A stretch of 64,000 nucleotides of DNA from Cyrtodaria siliqua (taxonomy: Eukaryota; Mollusca; Bivalvia; Adapedonta; Hiatellidae). Under the pieces are notes generated by a model. That model was not told where the DNA came from. It ran no database searches and saw only the letters and a program-made list of their open reading frames with translations. Position numbers and translations under genes: made by a program. The stretch spans positions 248,001-312,000 of the forward strand of contig JAWPHD010001335.1 in assembly GCA_037043455.1 (NCBI GenBank), written 5' to 3'. Of the stretch, positions 48,551 to 61,602 are shown piece after piece. Position 1 is the first letter of the stretch; every line of letters starts with the position of its first letter.

Positions 48551-50458
48551 CACTGAGAAAGAAAACCATTTGTATAGACTGCATTTTGTGTTAACAAACA
48601 CGAATGCCGGTCATTGACATGATATATAATATCTTCTCCACAATAGCAAATCAATTGAAGTGGGAAAAATATTTATGTAAATGTAACAGAAAAAACAACA
48701 AAGACAAGAACATGGATGAAAACTCACAAGTGTAAGACAATGTAAGGCTTAAACTTTTGAAATACCAGAAATGTGTCCTTTACAAGTAATTAATGTCAAG
48801 GCTCCAAAGCCAGCACAAACCTGACTCAAAAGCAAAGCAGTGGACATCAGCACAGGCTTTGGACAAGACAAAAGTTACTTTAAGTATTTGATGATGGGTG
48901 GCGTCGTACTAACCATAGCTTGAGAAACACTTGGTCAATACATCGTACAAATAAGTGGGCATTTAAACTTTTAGAACGGTAACGCACATATTTACCGAGG
49001 CTTTAGAAAGCAGTACACAAAACTGTACGGTAAGCGACTCAGTGACGAAAATGAGTAAATTCAATGATTAGCTGCATACAAGATCCGTCTTCAGGCATGT
49101 CAGGAGCTCTGTCAAATTAGGAATTATACCTCATATGCATACAGCCAGTAGCCAATCTTTTAATACCATACATGGAGGCTATGAAATATCATTTTGGATG
49201 GAGATATATGTGACGGTGAACTGAAACAACAACTCCAAAAGTATTATAAGCGTGTTCGCTGCATTAGATAGCGACACCAATCGATTTTGATACACATTGT
49301 CCGGGCTATAATTGCTACATGTATTATACTTTGACTAGTCAGTTGATTGTTAATTTCAATCGTCTGTTTCATAGGCCTAGCTAAAAAAAAAAGAGTATGA
49401 AAATGGACCTTTGGAAACGGCCGAGCATGACACATACGAAATATTGCAGTCTCTACGCCTTCTTCAGTTCACGTTTTCTTGTTTTTGGTTTGTTTCTTTT
49501 CAAAGTTGTAATGGGATGAACATCAAACATATGTAATAATTACATGAAAAAGAAGTATTATGTAAAAAAAAAAAGTATCTTTAATTGGTCAAACACAGCT
49601 GTGCCTTTACTGTGTTAGGTTTCCTGAATATTGCATCCACTATCTTATTTCTCCTCGCACTCACTCAGTTACTTTCTTATTTCTCTTTCTTTGTTTAACT
49701 GTCAGCATTTGCCTCAGTATGACTGTACATTAATCTCTAATTCCCTTGAAATAATGTTGATTGCTAGGCTAAAAGCAAAATTAATCATGTCGGTATTATT
49801 CAATGTAACCTGTGTTGAATTGTTCCCTTCTTGCCAAAATTCAGTATTATAATTACATCAGTATTCACAGTCATTATTCATCCCAGAGGTTCAAACAACA
49901 ACAAACTCGTCCTTCATGCTAGAAAACGCACCGAATATAATTATTTACATTGATGATTGAATACTGCCTTGACATCTGCGATCTACATCCAGACATTTGC
50001 AGAATATTTGTTTTTGTGAAGAACAGATATAAAAGTAAAATACAGTAAATATTATTAAGATGTTCATATATGTATATTTTTCTATTCATAATATGTATAT
50101 AGTTTCGTTATTGCCATTTGACAATATTTTTGAAATTTGTTTTTATTAATTAATGCCTTGGACATTACTACTTTCGCGTATAAATATATTGCCTTGTCTC
50201 AAAAGGAAATCGTAGTACTGAAGTCACACCACAGTATTCATACTTTAATATGCATAACGTAATCTGGTTGACCACAGGAACTCCTCGTTACAAAACTTAA
50301 ATTAGAAACACACCAATGTTTCACTGCCAAAGAGGGGGACCTAGACAAGAATTCAAACAAATATATTACATATTCGGTGAAAGAATGTTTCATAAAAAAC
50401 CACAAAGTATTAGCATGTGTAAGCCAAAAAAAGGGAAACCACAGTAAGATCTTTGGAG
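48551..50458. other. Unit 3: non-coding unit sequence right of the LINE
   Basis: Continues the unit 2 match from 20,017 to 21,956. It contains the 70-bp R fragment at 49,385. No gene. Confidence 0.55.
49385..49453 (-). mobile_element. Retroposon R copy f (~70-bp terminal fragment)
   Basis: Unit 2 reads GGCCTAGCTAAGCCTTCTT. In unit 3 this 70-bp block sits after CCTAGCTA. It starts AAAAAAGAGTATGAAAATGG, the complement of the T-rich end of the family, and stops inside the first hairpin. Confidence 0.7.
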
Positions 50459-50963
50459 ATCGCTGAGCCCGATACTTATATTTAGTTATCGGTGGTACAT
50501 TTTCAATTGTTTTTGTATTCTAGACTTACTTAATTTTCGATTCGGTGGTTCCACTACTTCGGCTGATAAAAGGCTCTGGGTGTTGTTTAACCACTCATAG
50601 GACATGTTGTCTGCTTTTTAATTTTAGTCTTTTGGCTGTTATTTTGTGATATGCAGGCTTCATAACCGCTGCTGCCAATTAAATTCCATTTTGCTTATTT
50701 CGCTCTTCGGGGCATAGTATTTTGTTAGATACTGGGACCATACGCCGCTGGACATGGGGAAGGAAAATCTCTATGTCCACCGCCATATGCATGCCATCTT
50801 CGGGATGGTTGATTTATGAATATTGAGTGCTGCTCAACCAGGGACTAGAGGGCGTGAGCGGTAGCTAGCATATTTCACTACCGTTCATGAACAGTCTCAA
50901 TCAAACCGAGACTGCGATATTTTGTATGTGTCGTGTTCGGCCGTTTTCAAAGGTCCATTATCA
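50459..50963 (+). mobile_element. Retroposon R copy d
   Basis: Same insertion as copy b in unit 2. A deletion fuses its end (TCCATTATCAAATATTC) directly to the decayed PLE RT, removing the T-rich end and about 250 bp of unit sequence. Confidence 0.6.
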
Positions 50964-51680
50964 AATATTCATGAGTTGCTCTTGATAAAATTTGCAATAG
51001 ACGTCAGTACTAATGACGTTTCCACACTATATCGCTTTACCGCACAAGGTTATTAAAGACAAGCGAATTTGAAAAGAAAGATATGTTACCGATGAGTTAT
51101 CTTTATGTTATATCGTGATAACTTTGTGTGGGGTTTAGGTTCCGTCGGGTTAACAACAGATCAATGGGAGGCTGTAAATAAATATATACAATATTTATTT
51201 CTTGCGAAGTACAAGAAATTGATGACCTCGATGTATCAAGCTTTGAATGCTGAATAACAATATATAAAATACTATGAAAACAAACATATCTGACAACAAA
51301 GAAGAAATATGGCCGACGGATTCTCAGACAAAGGCTTTAAATTTAAACATCAATAGAGGAACAAAATGCATCAATTAATAATATCTTTATCATGTTTATG
51401 AAAACATACATAGACATACATACATAGATCTTTTTATATTTCCTTAAACAAAGTATGAAGATTAAGATGTAATAATAAGTTACCTGTAAATAAAGAGATT
51501 TAATGTTGAATATTTCACCAGATACTCAGGCAGATGTCATCAAAGTCTTTAATAATCCGGACAATATGTTAAACATTGACAACCTATTTTTATGGTAAAT
51601 AATATTTACCCTAAAGAACTGCAATTTAGCAGTTAATATTTTTGATACGATCACTACTTTTATCGATTTCAATCTCACAT
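50964..51680 (+). pseudogene. Decayed PLE reverse transcriptase, unit 3
   Basis: Equivalent to 22,720-23,425, with its 5' part lost by the deletion above. The NISPDTQADVIKVFNN-type segment lies at 51,505-51,555. Confidence 0.6.
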
Positions 51681-51683
51681 TTG

Positions 51684-51848
51684 TCTTATTATCCAATACG
51701 CAGTTTTCTTATTATCAAATACGCAGTTTTCTTAGTATCCAATACGCAGTTATATTATTATCCAGTACGCAGTTTACTTATTATCCAATACGCAGTGTTC
51801 TTATTATCCAATACGCGGGTATATTGTTAATAGCCAATACGCAGATTT
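51684..51848. repeat. ~23-bp minisatellite, unit 3
   Basis: TATCCAATACGCAGTTTTCT units in the same variant order as in unit 2, so the array was inherited with the unit. Confidence 0.9.
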
Positions 51849-53429
51849 CATAAAATCCAATACTGTTCTATTAGACACGGTCAGGGAACTTGTAATACAG
51901 TACATTTGGCTTAAAATGTAAATTCTACTAAACCTTAAGCTGATAGATCTCAAAGGCAAATTATGAGATTGTTTATGGCAAACACAAGTAATAGTACCAT
52001 GCAATAATTTATTATATGATACAGGCAAACTTGAAAACGTCACAGAAAAGTAAATAATTGAGTTTTAATACACCAAAACATGAACCATTAGAGAAAACAT
52101 GACAACGGATATATCGTTTGAACCGTATTCGTCAGGAGTAACTTGTTTAAGTAACTGAATAAGAAGAGAAAATATAATAAAGTAACTCCGAAATACAATG
52201 AAAAGAACAGTTCAGTTGTATGAAACATATCATCGTCTCTTTTATTTATTTTTATTTAGGACTGCTTTATTTCAAAATGCTAAACTACTATCAACATTTA
52301 AAAGCATGGTATTGATGCAAAGTTGCTTTTACTAGTCAATTCAATGTCTAGACGAAACTGCACAACTGTGAACAGTACTTAAACTATATCTTACGGAATT
52401 ATTTGACATTTTTGTTTTATTTTCTTCCAAACTTGGGGTTTATATATTCAATTACACATACACTATAGACATATAAATCTTAATTTCAAAATTTCAAACT
52501 ACTCACTAACTTCATAATTCAAAATAATGATACACGTTACTTTTATAAAAACAAGTGTGTTTTCTAGTAAAATGTACCGTCTTCATGCAAGCGTGCAATT
52601 GTAAATAGTTCTTTAACTATATCTTACGAAATATTTTGACTGATGTTCATGATTCTCCCAATTGGAGTGTATATATTCACTTAGAAATGGAACATAGAAA
52701 TATAAAACAGACATATTCTAAAGGAAATATATACCGCATGCAACTACAAATCAATATATAAATTAAGTACTAGACTAGTATATATCACTAAGTTGTTCTT
52801 TCATCATAAGGCGTACTTGTTTCGACTCATCTCAACTGTCAAAGATATGTGATTTTATAATATTAATATTGATGGTTTAAATGGACATTTCTATATTCAA
52901 TAACCTGAAATATGCACGTGTTATCATATTGAATTATTTGTTTAAGACAATCATACCTTACATCTCGAAGTAAGTCAAACACATTTAAAACACCTATTCC
53001 GCTAAACCAGCCAACTTTTACAACACATGTACACCGTTTCTAAACTTACTGACGACGAGGTATATGTAATATTTATAGCATAAGTTTTCGAGTATATGCA
53101 ATTTATACTGCTTCTCGAGGGCCGCCTGTTACATATATACATATATTTTGTTACTTGAATAGCTATCTTTACTAAACCAAAAATAGCCCCATATACTATT
53201 TAACAACGACTGTTTACACGTCTTAATATTTGCATGAAAGGTAACCAGACATTCAACAAAATAAGTGACGAATAGATGTTGAAACAATAGGGACAGGCTG
53301 TTTTACGAAAAATATGTGTGAAACAAGTGTGAAATGCCTTACTGGAGATAATTCGTACTGAAAGACTGAGTCGTAAATACAAAAGGAAATGTAGCATAAA
53401 TAGACCACGGTCAATAGAATTACAAGGAT

Positions 53430-53645
53430 AAAAAGAGGCAATTAATGTGACATCACAAACATAAATGTGTTGACAATAGAGCTATCGCCTTGGAACAGTC
53501 AATGGCAAAACAAAAATGATGGTGATTTAAGCCAGGTTCTTAGGTGCACCAAATATCAGTCTTAAACTATTGTCATCCCAAAAATTCGAGACAGTGTAAA
53601 TAAAGAAATCCCCGCCCGGCAAGTCTTTTCTTTACTCCTTATATA
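53430..53645 (-). mobile_element. PLE 3'-region debris, minus strand (unit 4)
   Basis: Matches 32,400-32,620 nearly base for base. Confidence 0.65.
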
Positions 53646-53709
53646 AAGTATGTTGCATCCGTTGAAGAGCTAGATGTATCGTGTTTACAGCAATATATCC
53701 TTTAAACGA

Positions 53710-53815
53710 ATCAAAGGCTTTTGACGCCAATGAAAGGCATTTGACGACAATCAAATGCATTTTACAACAATCAAAGGCTTTTGACGACAATCAAAGGCAT
53801 TTGATGACAATCGCA
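53710..53815. repeat. ~21-bp tandem repeat, unit 4
   Basis: Same five-copy layout as unit 3. Confidence 0.8.
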
Positions 53816-54720
53816 CAATTACGTTTTACGACGAGCACTAGAGTAAGGAAAAGCCCTTACACTAAACCCAGACTGTGACTATTGTACGGAATATGACTGT
53901 GAGGCAGGAAATAGTAAGTTTTCCTTATACCAAAAGTACAAGTAACAGCTTATGATGGATTGCTAACGTCCACCTGAGAGAAACCGAATCACTAGCGAGT
54001 CAATATTTAATTCAGCGGACTACTATTATGGAATTGAATACTACCACGGTCAGTAATGGAATATAAATACAAAGGCTGCAATGTAGGAAACGACTTCATC
54101 TAAGATCAAATGTAATTTCATGCACCTGGTGATGTGTGTATGTCTGTAACGGAAATTAGAGAACATGGTCGACACATAGAACGGGAAGTTGTGTGCTTAC
54201 GTACAATTTACGCATGTTAAGTTGGACAGGGCCCTGAATGTAAATAGTTTCTTTTTTAAAGATAAAACCAACTTCGTTGTACTCAAACGGTTCGAAATAT
54301 AAGTGGTATTTCAAAAGTAGACCTTTATTTATTCACTGAAGTATGGTTTAGCTCGAAAACAGTTTTAGAAAAGAATGAGCAATTGTTTGTCTTAATTTGT
54401 TCGTCGTCTGTGCCGTCTGCGCTGCGTCTGCGTCATCTAGTTAAAAATTACTGAAAAGGTGCTCCCTTGCAAGCAACAAACACAAACAAGAGAGGAAAGT
54501 AGCAGTCTCGGTTTTATTGAGGCTGTTCATGGGAGGTAATTATAAAATGCAACAAAGTGTTTTATGTAAGCTTTATCTCCGAAGTTACCATAATGGACTG
54601 AATTTCACAAATATTGTCGGTAACATTAGTCAACATCATAGATCCAGGTTCTATAACTCATGCTTTTATTTTACAAACAGAATTAGTATGTCCCGTTTTA
54701 TACTTTTATCAATTTGTTAA

Positions 54721-55033
54721 AAAAGAGTATAATAATGGACCTTTTGAAACGGCCGAGCACGACACATACGAAATATTGCCGTCTCGGTTTGATTGAGACT
54801 GTTCATGAGCGGTAGTAATATATGCTAGCTACCGCTCACGCCCTCTAGCCCCGGGTTGAGCTGAACTCAATATTCATAAAATCAATAATACACCAATTTT
54901 AACCATCCCGAAGATGGCATGCATACGGCGGTGGACATGGAGTTAATTGCTTCCCCAGGTCGTACGGCGTATGGTCCCAGTATCTAATAAAATTAAATGC
55001 CCCGAAGAGCGAAATAAACATAATAGAATTTAG
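54721..55033 (-). mobile_element. Retroposon R copy e (~313 bp)
   Basis: Interrupts CAATTTGGTTAAAGTTGTG, which is continuous at 33,657-33,674. The flanks TTGTTAAA and TTGGTAAA look like an 8-bp target duplication with one difference. It includes both hairpins. It begins, in its own orientation, inside the family at a point between copies a and b. Confidence 0.7.
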
Positions 55034-55721
55034 TTGGTAAAGTTGTGTATGCTTACTGGTTAAAGTGTTGTACGTAAATAAATTATGAAAAGGGTTTCCT
55101 TGAAAGCAACAAACACAAAAACAAAAGAGAAAAGTATAAACTCCTAATGTGCAACACTTCTCACACCCCATAGGACCGGCTATAGTGGTATTCTACTTAA
55201 AAGCCTCAAAGATTGGGATTGATTACCCCCAAAGTAATAGTAGTAACAACACTTATTATTTTAGGTCGGGCGACAGTTTACAGTTTACAGTTTACAGCGA
55301 CAAACAGCACTACAGAAAACAAACGCTGGTAAATGAAATAAATACCGAAAAGTGGACCATGTATATCGTTAACTACTTAACAAAATGCATTGAAACTTCA
55401 CACAGGTGTTCGGCATCATTATATTCTATAACGTATGCTTTAATTTTAACACATTATGGCCTATTTTATATATAGAAAATGTTGTTAATGTTTTGTATGT
55501 AAGCTTGTATCATGGCCACTACTTCACATAATAGATTGCTACTTCACACAATAAGACATCGTAGACCCAGGATCTACAACTCAGGCATTTATTTTTTAAG
55601 AAAAAAGGAAAAGCCCATTTATCCTTTAAGTTATAACATATTGGTTAAGTTTTGTAATTAAGTCTGTCATTTTGGACTTCTTTAAATTTAATGTGTTTAT
55701 CTTATCTCAGAATCCGCTAAG

Positions 55722-56651
55722 AAAGATAAAAATATCGAACAGGGAAAGCAGCATTCAAGGACGACAGTCAACCACGAAACACAACAACAAACACGCAAAC
55801 GAGAAGGCAAAAGTAATAACAAATGCAAACGACATCACAAACACAAAAGGGTTGTCTATAGGGCTACCGCCTTGGAACGGTCACTGGCCAACAAAGGCCA
55901 CTGGGGTTTAAACCGGTTATAGGGTGCACCAAACCTCACACTTACCCTACTGTCAACCCATTAAAACAGGACAGTGTAAATAAAGAAATTCCCCCCCCCC
56001 CCCCCACATTATCTAATCTCTAACCAACAAGGCAGCATCAATAGGCAATATAAGTAAAACACAAATATGCTCGTGTAAATATAATACAAAAAAAAAAATA
56101 GCCTAGAAAGCCACAATGAAGGTACTCAATGACTTGGCAGAAGCCAGAGCAACAAGAGAATAAACCATTAAGGGCACGACAGGAAAGATCATAGACAAAC
56201 ATCAAACGCCACCGTCCCAATGGGCTTTAGGTAGGCGTCATCATAGGGTCCACAACCTGTCCGGTCATCGTACAATTAAAGAGGAAAGCATAGTGGCGAA
56301 TTGTAAAAGGGTCCACCACCAAGCATGCAGTACGTTGCAAAATGATAGGGTCATAACGTCTTTTGATAAACTTTTAAACAAGTTTAACAAAGATAGTATG
56401 AAAGTGATCATGACCAAGAATCTTACGAAGTTTATAAATTACATCACCATAGAAGTCAGGTTGCGATAGTCCTTCTCGCAGAAGAGTCCTTAAATTACTT
56501 TTATATTTGGAAAGAAGATCAGGGTTACGATAATAATATTTTGCAAAGGTTTAACGAAGTTTATGGTAACGGTAACCCTGATTGAGTAGCTTTTTAGTTA
56601 CGAAGATTACGAATATTAAAGTCCTCAACTCGAGTACAAGCTCTTGAAAAA
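55722..56651 (-). mobile_element. 5'-truncated PLE insertion, minus strand (unit 4)
   Basis: Flanked by perfect 8-bp CCGCTAAG copies (55,714-55,721 and 56,652-56,659). Same event as at 34,343. It holds the RT C-terminal remnant (about 56,600-56,225) and the 3' region. Inside it, CCCCGCC of unit 3 has become a C15 run (55,991-56,005). Confidence 0.8.
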
Positions 56652-56771
56652 CCGCTAAGTGAAACATCACACATGTAAACAATATCAAGTGATTTAGAAC
56701 TCATACATGTGGATATAAATGCCAGAATTCTGTTATGCAATTAGGCATGTATGCCCTTTCGACTTATCTAA

Positions 56772-56855
56772 TATAAATAGACAAGAACTCGATAGTAGAG
56801 CGTCTGCCACGACAGGCGGTGCCTCGTGTGTATACCTTTACGACGCTGATTATTA
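56772..56855 (+). promoter_or_regulatory. TATA-like box plus GC-rich block, unit 4
   Basis: TATAAATAG at 56,772-56,780. The block has two changes at its start (GATAGTAGAGCG). Confidence 0.3.
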
Positions 56856-58130
56856 GTCGCTATACACAGCTGTAAAAGAAAGTGTACACTTGGAACATTT
56901 TATTTTACGCCCTATCCTCTTTATCAAGCGACAGTCCCTTAATGATTCGACTAATTGAAAAACAAATGACAACATGATATTGGCAATGGAATGATACAAA
57001 CTTTGTTACCTAACATGGCATATTCATTTTGGAATTTGTCAATTTAATTCTAAGAACACTTTATATACAATTAACTCTAAACATAACTCAGTATATTAGT
57101 TTTCATTTTAATTGTGCTATTTCTATAGCTTGGGATTTGATTTTATTTTCTATTAGCGTGGATGATTATTTGGCACGATATTATCAAACGTATGATATTG
57201 AACAATTAACGTATTTTCCAATTCAATTAACTCGTTTTCTGTGTATTTCTGACTATCCGTTAGCGTTTAATTCAGTAGCAGAGTGGAGTACTTCTATTAT
57301 TTCTTCAGTGTTCTACACAGAAACATTGAAAAGTGTGTTGTGGTTTTTTTTCAGCACTAGACGCGTTTTCGTTAAAGTTGAAAGTAGCACCCAATCAAAG
57401 TACAATATCACACACTAAGGTCAAAGCAAAGAGTAAATGAAATGGGACAATATGAAAGTATAAAAAAAGCTTAATGTAATGTGTACGGGCAGACTAACAC
57501 AACGGGGACATAACGTTTCAGGATCAGTTCTTGACAAATAACAATATTTTAGTAATTTGACTGAAGTTTCATCTGCTGCTACTGACTTAAGACGTCAGTT
57601 TGCATATTTTACAATATGTGATGTGCTTTAAACTGGTCTAAAGGCAACATCTACATCTGATAAATTGTCTGGGTGTCGCTTTATATTAAATACAATGCGA
57701 ATAAAGCATTAAAGCCATAAATAAAACATGATTAGTAGACATGGACACTTCAGACAAATTCCAACACGCGTCATCGTTTTGTGACTCAAATTCATTCGTA
57801 GGTTGTATAAAATCAAATCACTTTCGATATCTGTTTTCTTTACGTTGGCCAATTAAAATTCGTTTCTTAATATTATCAGTAGGAAGACAAAAATGAGTAT
57901 TGAGCTGCAGACAATGGTAGATAGTTACTAATTATCTAGTTTTTCGTGTAATTACCAACATCGATAGCATGTAAAAACAACACACTATCATCAAGCAAGT
58001 TCCCATGTAGTCATAAACAAGGCGAAAAGGCTTTTTAAACAGTTTAACAATTGAGATCGAATTATAGTTTTTCAGAAGTAGACACTACTGTAAATGTTGT
58101 AGGAATATATTCAATTTTACAACTTTGAAA

Positions 58131-58247
58131 CGTTGACCATTCCAAGTCGGTAACCCTGTCTTCACCACTCTTTATATTGTATATTGTATTGCTGTTATTT
58201 CTATAGGACCACTTTTCTCATGTTTGTCCTAAGCTGTGTTACGAGTA
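58131..58247 (+). mobile_element. PLE 3'-end fragment, plus strand (unit 4)
   Basis: CATTCCAAGTCGGTAACCCT through TTTCTATAGGACC, as in the other units. Confidence 0.6.
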
Positions 58248-58399
58248 AAATGTACCCAGCAAGGAAGCAAAACCTGCAACACAAAAATAAAATTAAAATT
58301 TTTATTTACATAAAATTTTCACTTACAGAATACACAAATCAAGTTATTCATTAACATCCTTTTTTTATAATTAATCCCTAATAAAATAATCCAAAGTTC

Positions 58400-58500
58400 C
58401 TTTAATTCACATTAGCAAATTGCCTCTTTAATCCAAAACAGTAAGTGTCTCTTTAATACAAAACAGTCTGTTTCTCTTTAATCCAAAATAGTAAGTAGTA
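58400..58500. repeat. Short CTTTAAT/AAAACAGT tandem repeats, unit 4
   Basis: Three diverged units. Downstream, unit 4 lacks retroposon R (continuous at 58,778-58,799). Confidence 0.65.
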
Positions 58501-59158
58501 AATCCTCTCACAAATATGTTTTATATTTTTGAAATAGATTCAAGTTCAAAATTAACCTTTTACTGAACAGAACTCCAGCTTCTTAAGCTGTTCCCAGAAT
58601 ATGCTTATACACTGCCCAAAGATTGTTCCAAAAGCTTCCCCACTAAAATAGTCCAACGAAACAGTCCAAATTTCATCATAATTCAACAAAACAATCCAAT
58701 GAGAACAATCAAAATGTTATCATAAATTTGACCACCAATTTGGTGATAGAAATTTAAAAAAATAAGTAAAAAATAGACCTACGACTTCTGTAAGAAATAC
58801 TCTCTGTATGTTACACACTTTGATCAGACAGGATATTTTATGATACTGTGATACATATTTTTTGATACATGTATGGTGTCAAGTATTTGATTACTGGGTG
58901 TTAATTATTTAATGACCCCCAATAAACAGCCATGGTGTCACACTTCCTTTGTGGATTGATTGGATTAAAGATGTTATGGTTCTCTAAAAAAAATATTAAA
59001 AAAATGTCATCATAAATGAATTTGCATAAATAATTTGCATAACATTTTTAACTTTCGTCGAGGTCAAATCAATAATAAACATGTAATAATGCATGTACAC
59101 ATTCAGACATAGGTAACAGCTGCTCATCATGTATTTAATTTGTTTATTTGATTGAGCA

Positions 59159-59316
59159 CGTTTAAAGTTTGTTCACTTAGAAAATAAACTAATTCCGAAG
59201 ACACACTAGCAGATTGAACAGATTTGATACGAGCAGTACACTCCCAGACAAATCTGTTCAATCTGCTAGTGTGTCTTCGGAATTAGTTTATTTTCTGTGT
59301 GAACAAACTTTAAACG
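59159..59316. repeat. 67-bp near-perfect inverted repeat, unit 4
   Basis: Arms 59,159-59,225 and 59,250-59,316 differ at only 2 of 67 positions, with a 24-nt spacer. The arms are longer and more alike than in units 2 and 3. Confidence 0.9.
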
Positions 59317-60176
59317 AATATCAACGTTTGTGTCCTGCATATACGCTGTTGCCGTCTTGGGGCTCTGTTATACCATTACTGACACGGGTATATAAAGCGG
59401 ACGCTTATAGTATTGATTGGTTTCTGTTTTTGTTTTTTTACCGAAATTTATGTGTTTGTTTTTGTAACATTATGTATGTAGATTAAAGCCGAAGCGCTCG
59501 ATATTTGTTAGTTTAAGCACTGATTGGTTGATAATTTGTCTCACATTTATATATTTACTCTTCTTATCCTTTATCTCTTTCGGAATATGGTATGTTATTT
59601 AGCAATCTTGATGCTTTATATATTTATCAGATGATTCAGTGTGATGGCTAAACGCAGAACGTAAACAGAAATACTTCTCCATCTATGCTGCTGATGGTCT
59701 GTTTTGCATTTGTAAAATAGGTTGAATGCTCGCGGGTATATCAAATACAGCGGCTATATCTCCCTTTTACCTGATAGTGTGTGTATTGAAATTACATTTT
59801 CGAAGCAAATGAACCTTTTTAAATATATTATATATAAACAGCGTGTTAAAGTGAAGTGCATACTTATGTGTACTCCACAAAGTTCGTTTCCTCATTTGGT
59901 ATGTAATATTGTGTATATTTTTTCTATATTTTACTTTATTTATCTCTTATGTATGGAAAAAAACGCTTTGATTTAAGGATTGTTTCATTACGTGGTGCTG
60001 CCCTAATTCGATTAAGCGATGGGAAAGCGTATATAAACAGGATTTTATAAAGGATATTTCAACAATAAAACATGTTTAAAAACAGTTTTATTGAAACAAT
60101 CTGATAATCTGTTTAAAATATCCTATTAAATGTTTTAATTTTACAACATGCAAACTTTTTAAGCCGAAATTAAGGT

Positions 60177-60752
60177 AGACTTCGTTTTCCTCTTTAATTG
60201 TACGATGATCGGACAGGCTGTGGACCTTATGATGACGCCTACCTAAAGCCCATTGGGACGGTGGCGTTTGATGTTTGTCTATGATCTTTCTTGTCGTGCC
60301 CGTAATGGTTTATTCTCTTACTGCTCTGGCTTCTGCCAAGTCATTGAGTACCTTCATTGTGGCTTTCTAGGCTATTGTTTTTTTGTATTATATTTACACG
60401 AGCATATTTGTGTTTTACTTATATTGCCTATTGATTCTGCCTTGTTGGTTAGAGATTAGATCATGGCGGGGATTTCTTTATTTACACTGTCCTGTTTTAA
60501 TGGGATGACAGTAGGGAAAGTGTGAGGTTTTAGCACCCTAGAACCGGTTTAAACCCTCCTAGTGGCCTACTTTGCCACTGACCGTTCCAAGGCGGTAGCC
60601 CTATTGTCAACCCTTTTGTGTTTGTGATGTCGTTTGCATTTATTATTGCTTTTGCCTTCTCGTTTGTCTGTTTGCGTGTTTGTTTCTGTGTTTTGTGGTT
60701 GACTGTCCTCCTTGAATGCTACTTTCCCTGTCCGATCTTTTTATATTTCTTT
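60177..60752 (+). mobile_element. 5'-truncated PLE insertion, plus strand (unit 4 only)
   Basis: Units 1-3 read GAAATTAAGGTTATATTTCA across this point (11,967; 18,997; 41,407). The insert starts within the last ~20 codons of the RT ORF (FLFNCTMIGQAVDLMM, then TAA) and continues through the 3' region to CTGTCCGATCTTTTTATATT. Little or no target duplication is visible. Confidence 0.8.
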
Positions 60753-60755
60753 ATA

Positions 60756-60816
60756 TTTCATACCCCAGCCAACCCCGTTTTCGCTTCTCGGAGAAGGGGT
60801 TTGATTGGGTATGAAA
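60756..60816. other. 61-nt hairpin, unit 4
   Basis: One mismatch in the outer stem (TGGGTATGAAA). The PLE inserted four bases upstream of its left arm. Confidence 0.7.
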
Positions 60817-61338
60817 GTTAATACTCGGACGACGTAATGTTAAACGTCATTTTTCACAATAACAAACATCTGACAGCTATTTGTATATGACGCATTTATA
60901 CCGCATATAACAGCATCTTAAAATCTCATAACGTCAATTATTTTCATACCAATTACTCTCTTGCTGGCTTTAAATCAAATATAACAACTTGTAATCACTG
61001 ACATTCCTTCTTAGAGCGATCGTTATACAACTTGGAGGCGTGTTTCAATATGCCAAAAAGAGATCTGAATACACCTAGTATGAAACATGAGGGAACATAA
61101 GAAATTGCTTCAAATATTGAACCAACTTTGAATTTGTTAATTGTTTGTTTTGACTAGCGGCTGAAGATTATATCGAATCACTTACAAAACGAATACCTAA
61201 GTTTACGATCACACGGTAATGTCAGTAAGATTTTGTGACGAAGAACATCAATGCGGCATACACATTTACCTGTACAAACATGTGTGTTTAACATCACCGT
61301 AATATCTCAGCACAATAAGGATATTGCAAGTGTCGGCA

Positions 61339-61602
61339 TTCTCTGCATGACAGCAACGGTTTACATACTTTGTGCATCTTTGCTTTCCAGACAAAGCAAT
61401 ATTAAACATGTTTCACAGTAGACATTTTAAGCTAGCGACGTCAAAAGCAAAATGCACCATATAGCATGTTTCTTTCTCTGCATGACAGCAACAGTTTATA
61501 TACTTTGTGTTTCTTTGCTTGCCAGACAAAACAATATTAAACATATTTCACAGTAGATATCGAGCTAATGACGTTAAAATCAAAATGCAACGTGTTTCTT
61601 TG
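61339..61602. repeat. ~135-bp direct repeat pair, unit 4
   Basis: Both TGACGTCA sites are altered here (GCGACGTCA and TGACGTTA). Confidence 0.8.

Larger units (their letters stand above)
31152..52181. repeat. Macrosatellite unit 3
   Basis: The most complete unit. Subtracting the L1/Tx1-like LINE with its target duplication (6,061 bp) and the internal duplication (about 2.37 kb) leaves about 12.6 kb, the basic period. Confidence 0.8.

Noticed and set aside
57029..57418. 129-residue ORF with equivalents at 35,623 and 38,150
   Set aside because: Differences between units are mostly amino-acid changing, the equivalents contain stops, and no family is recognised. It behaves like unselected unit sequence.
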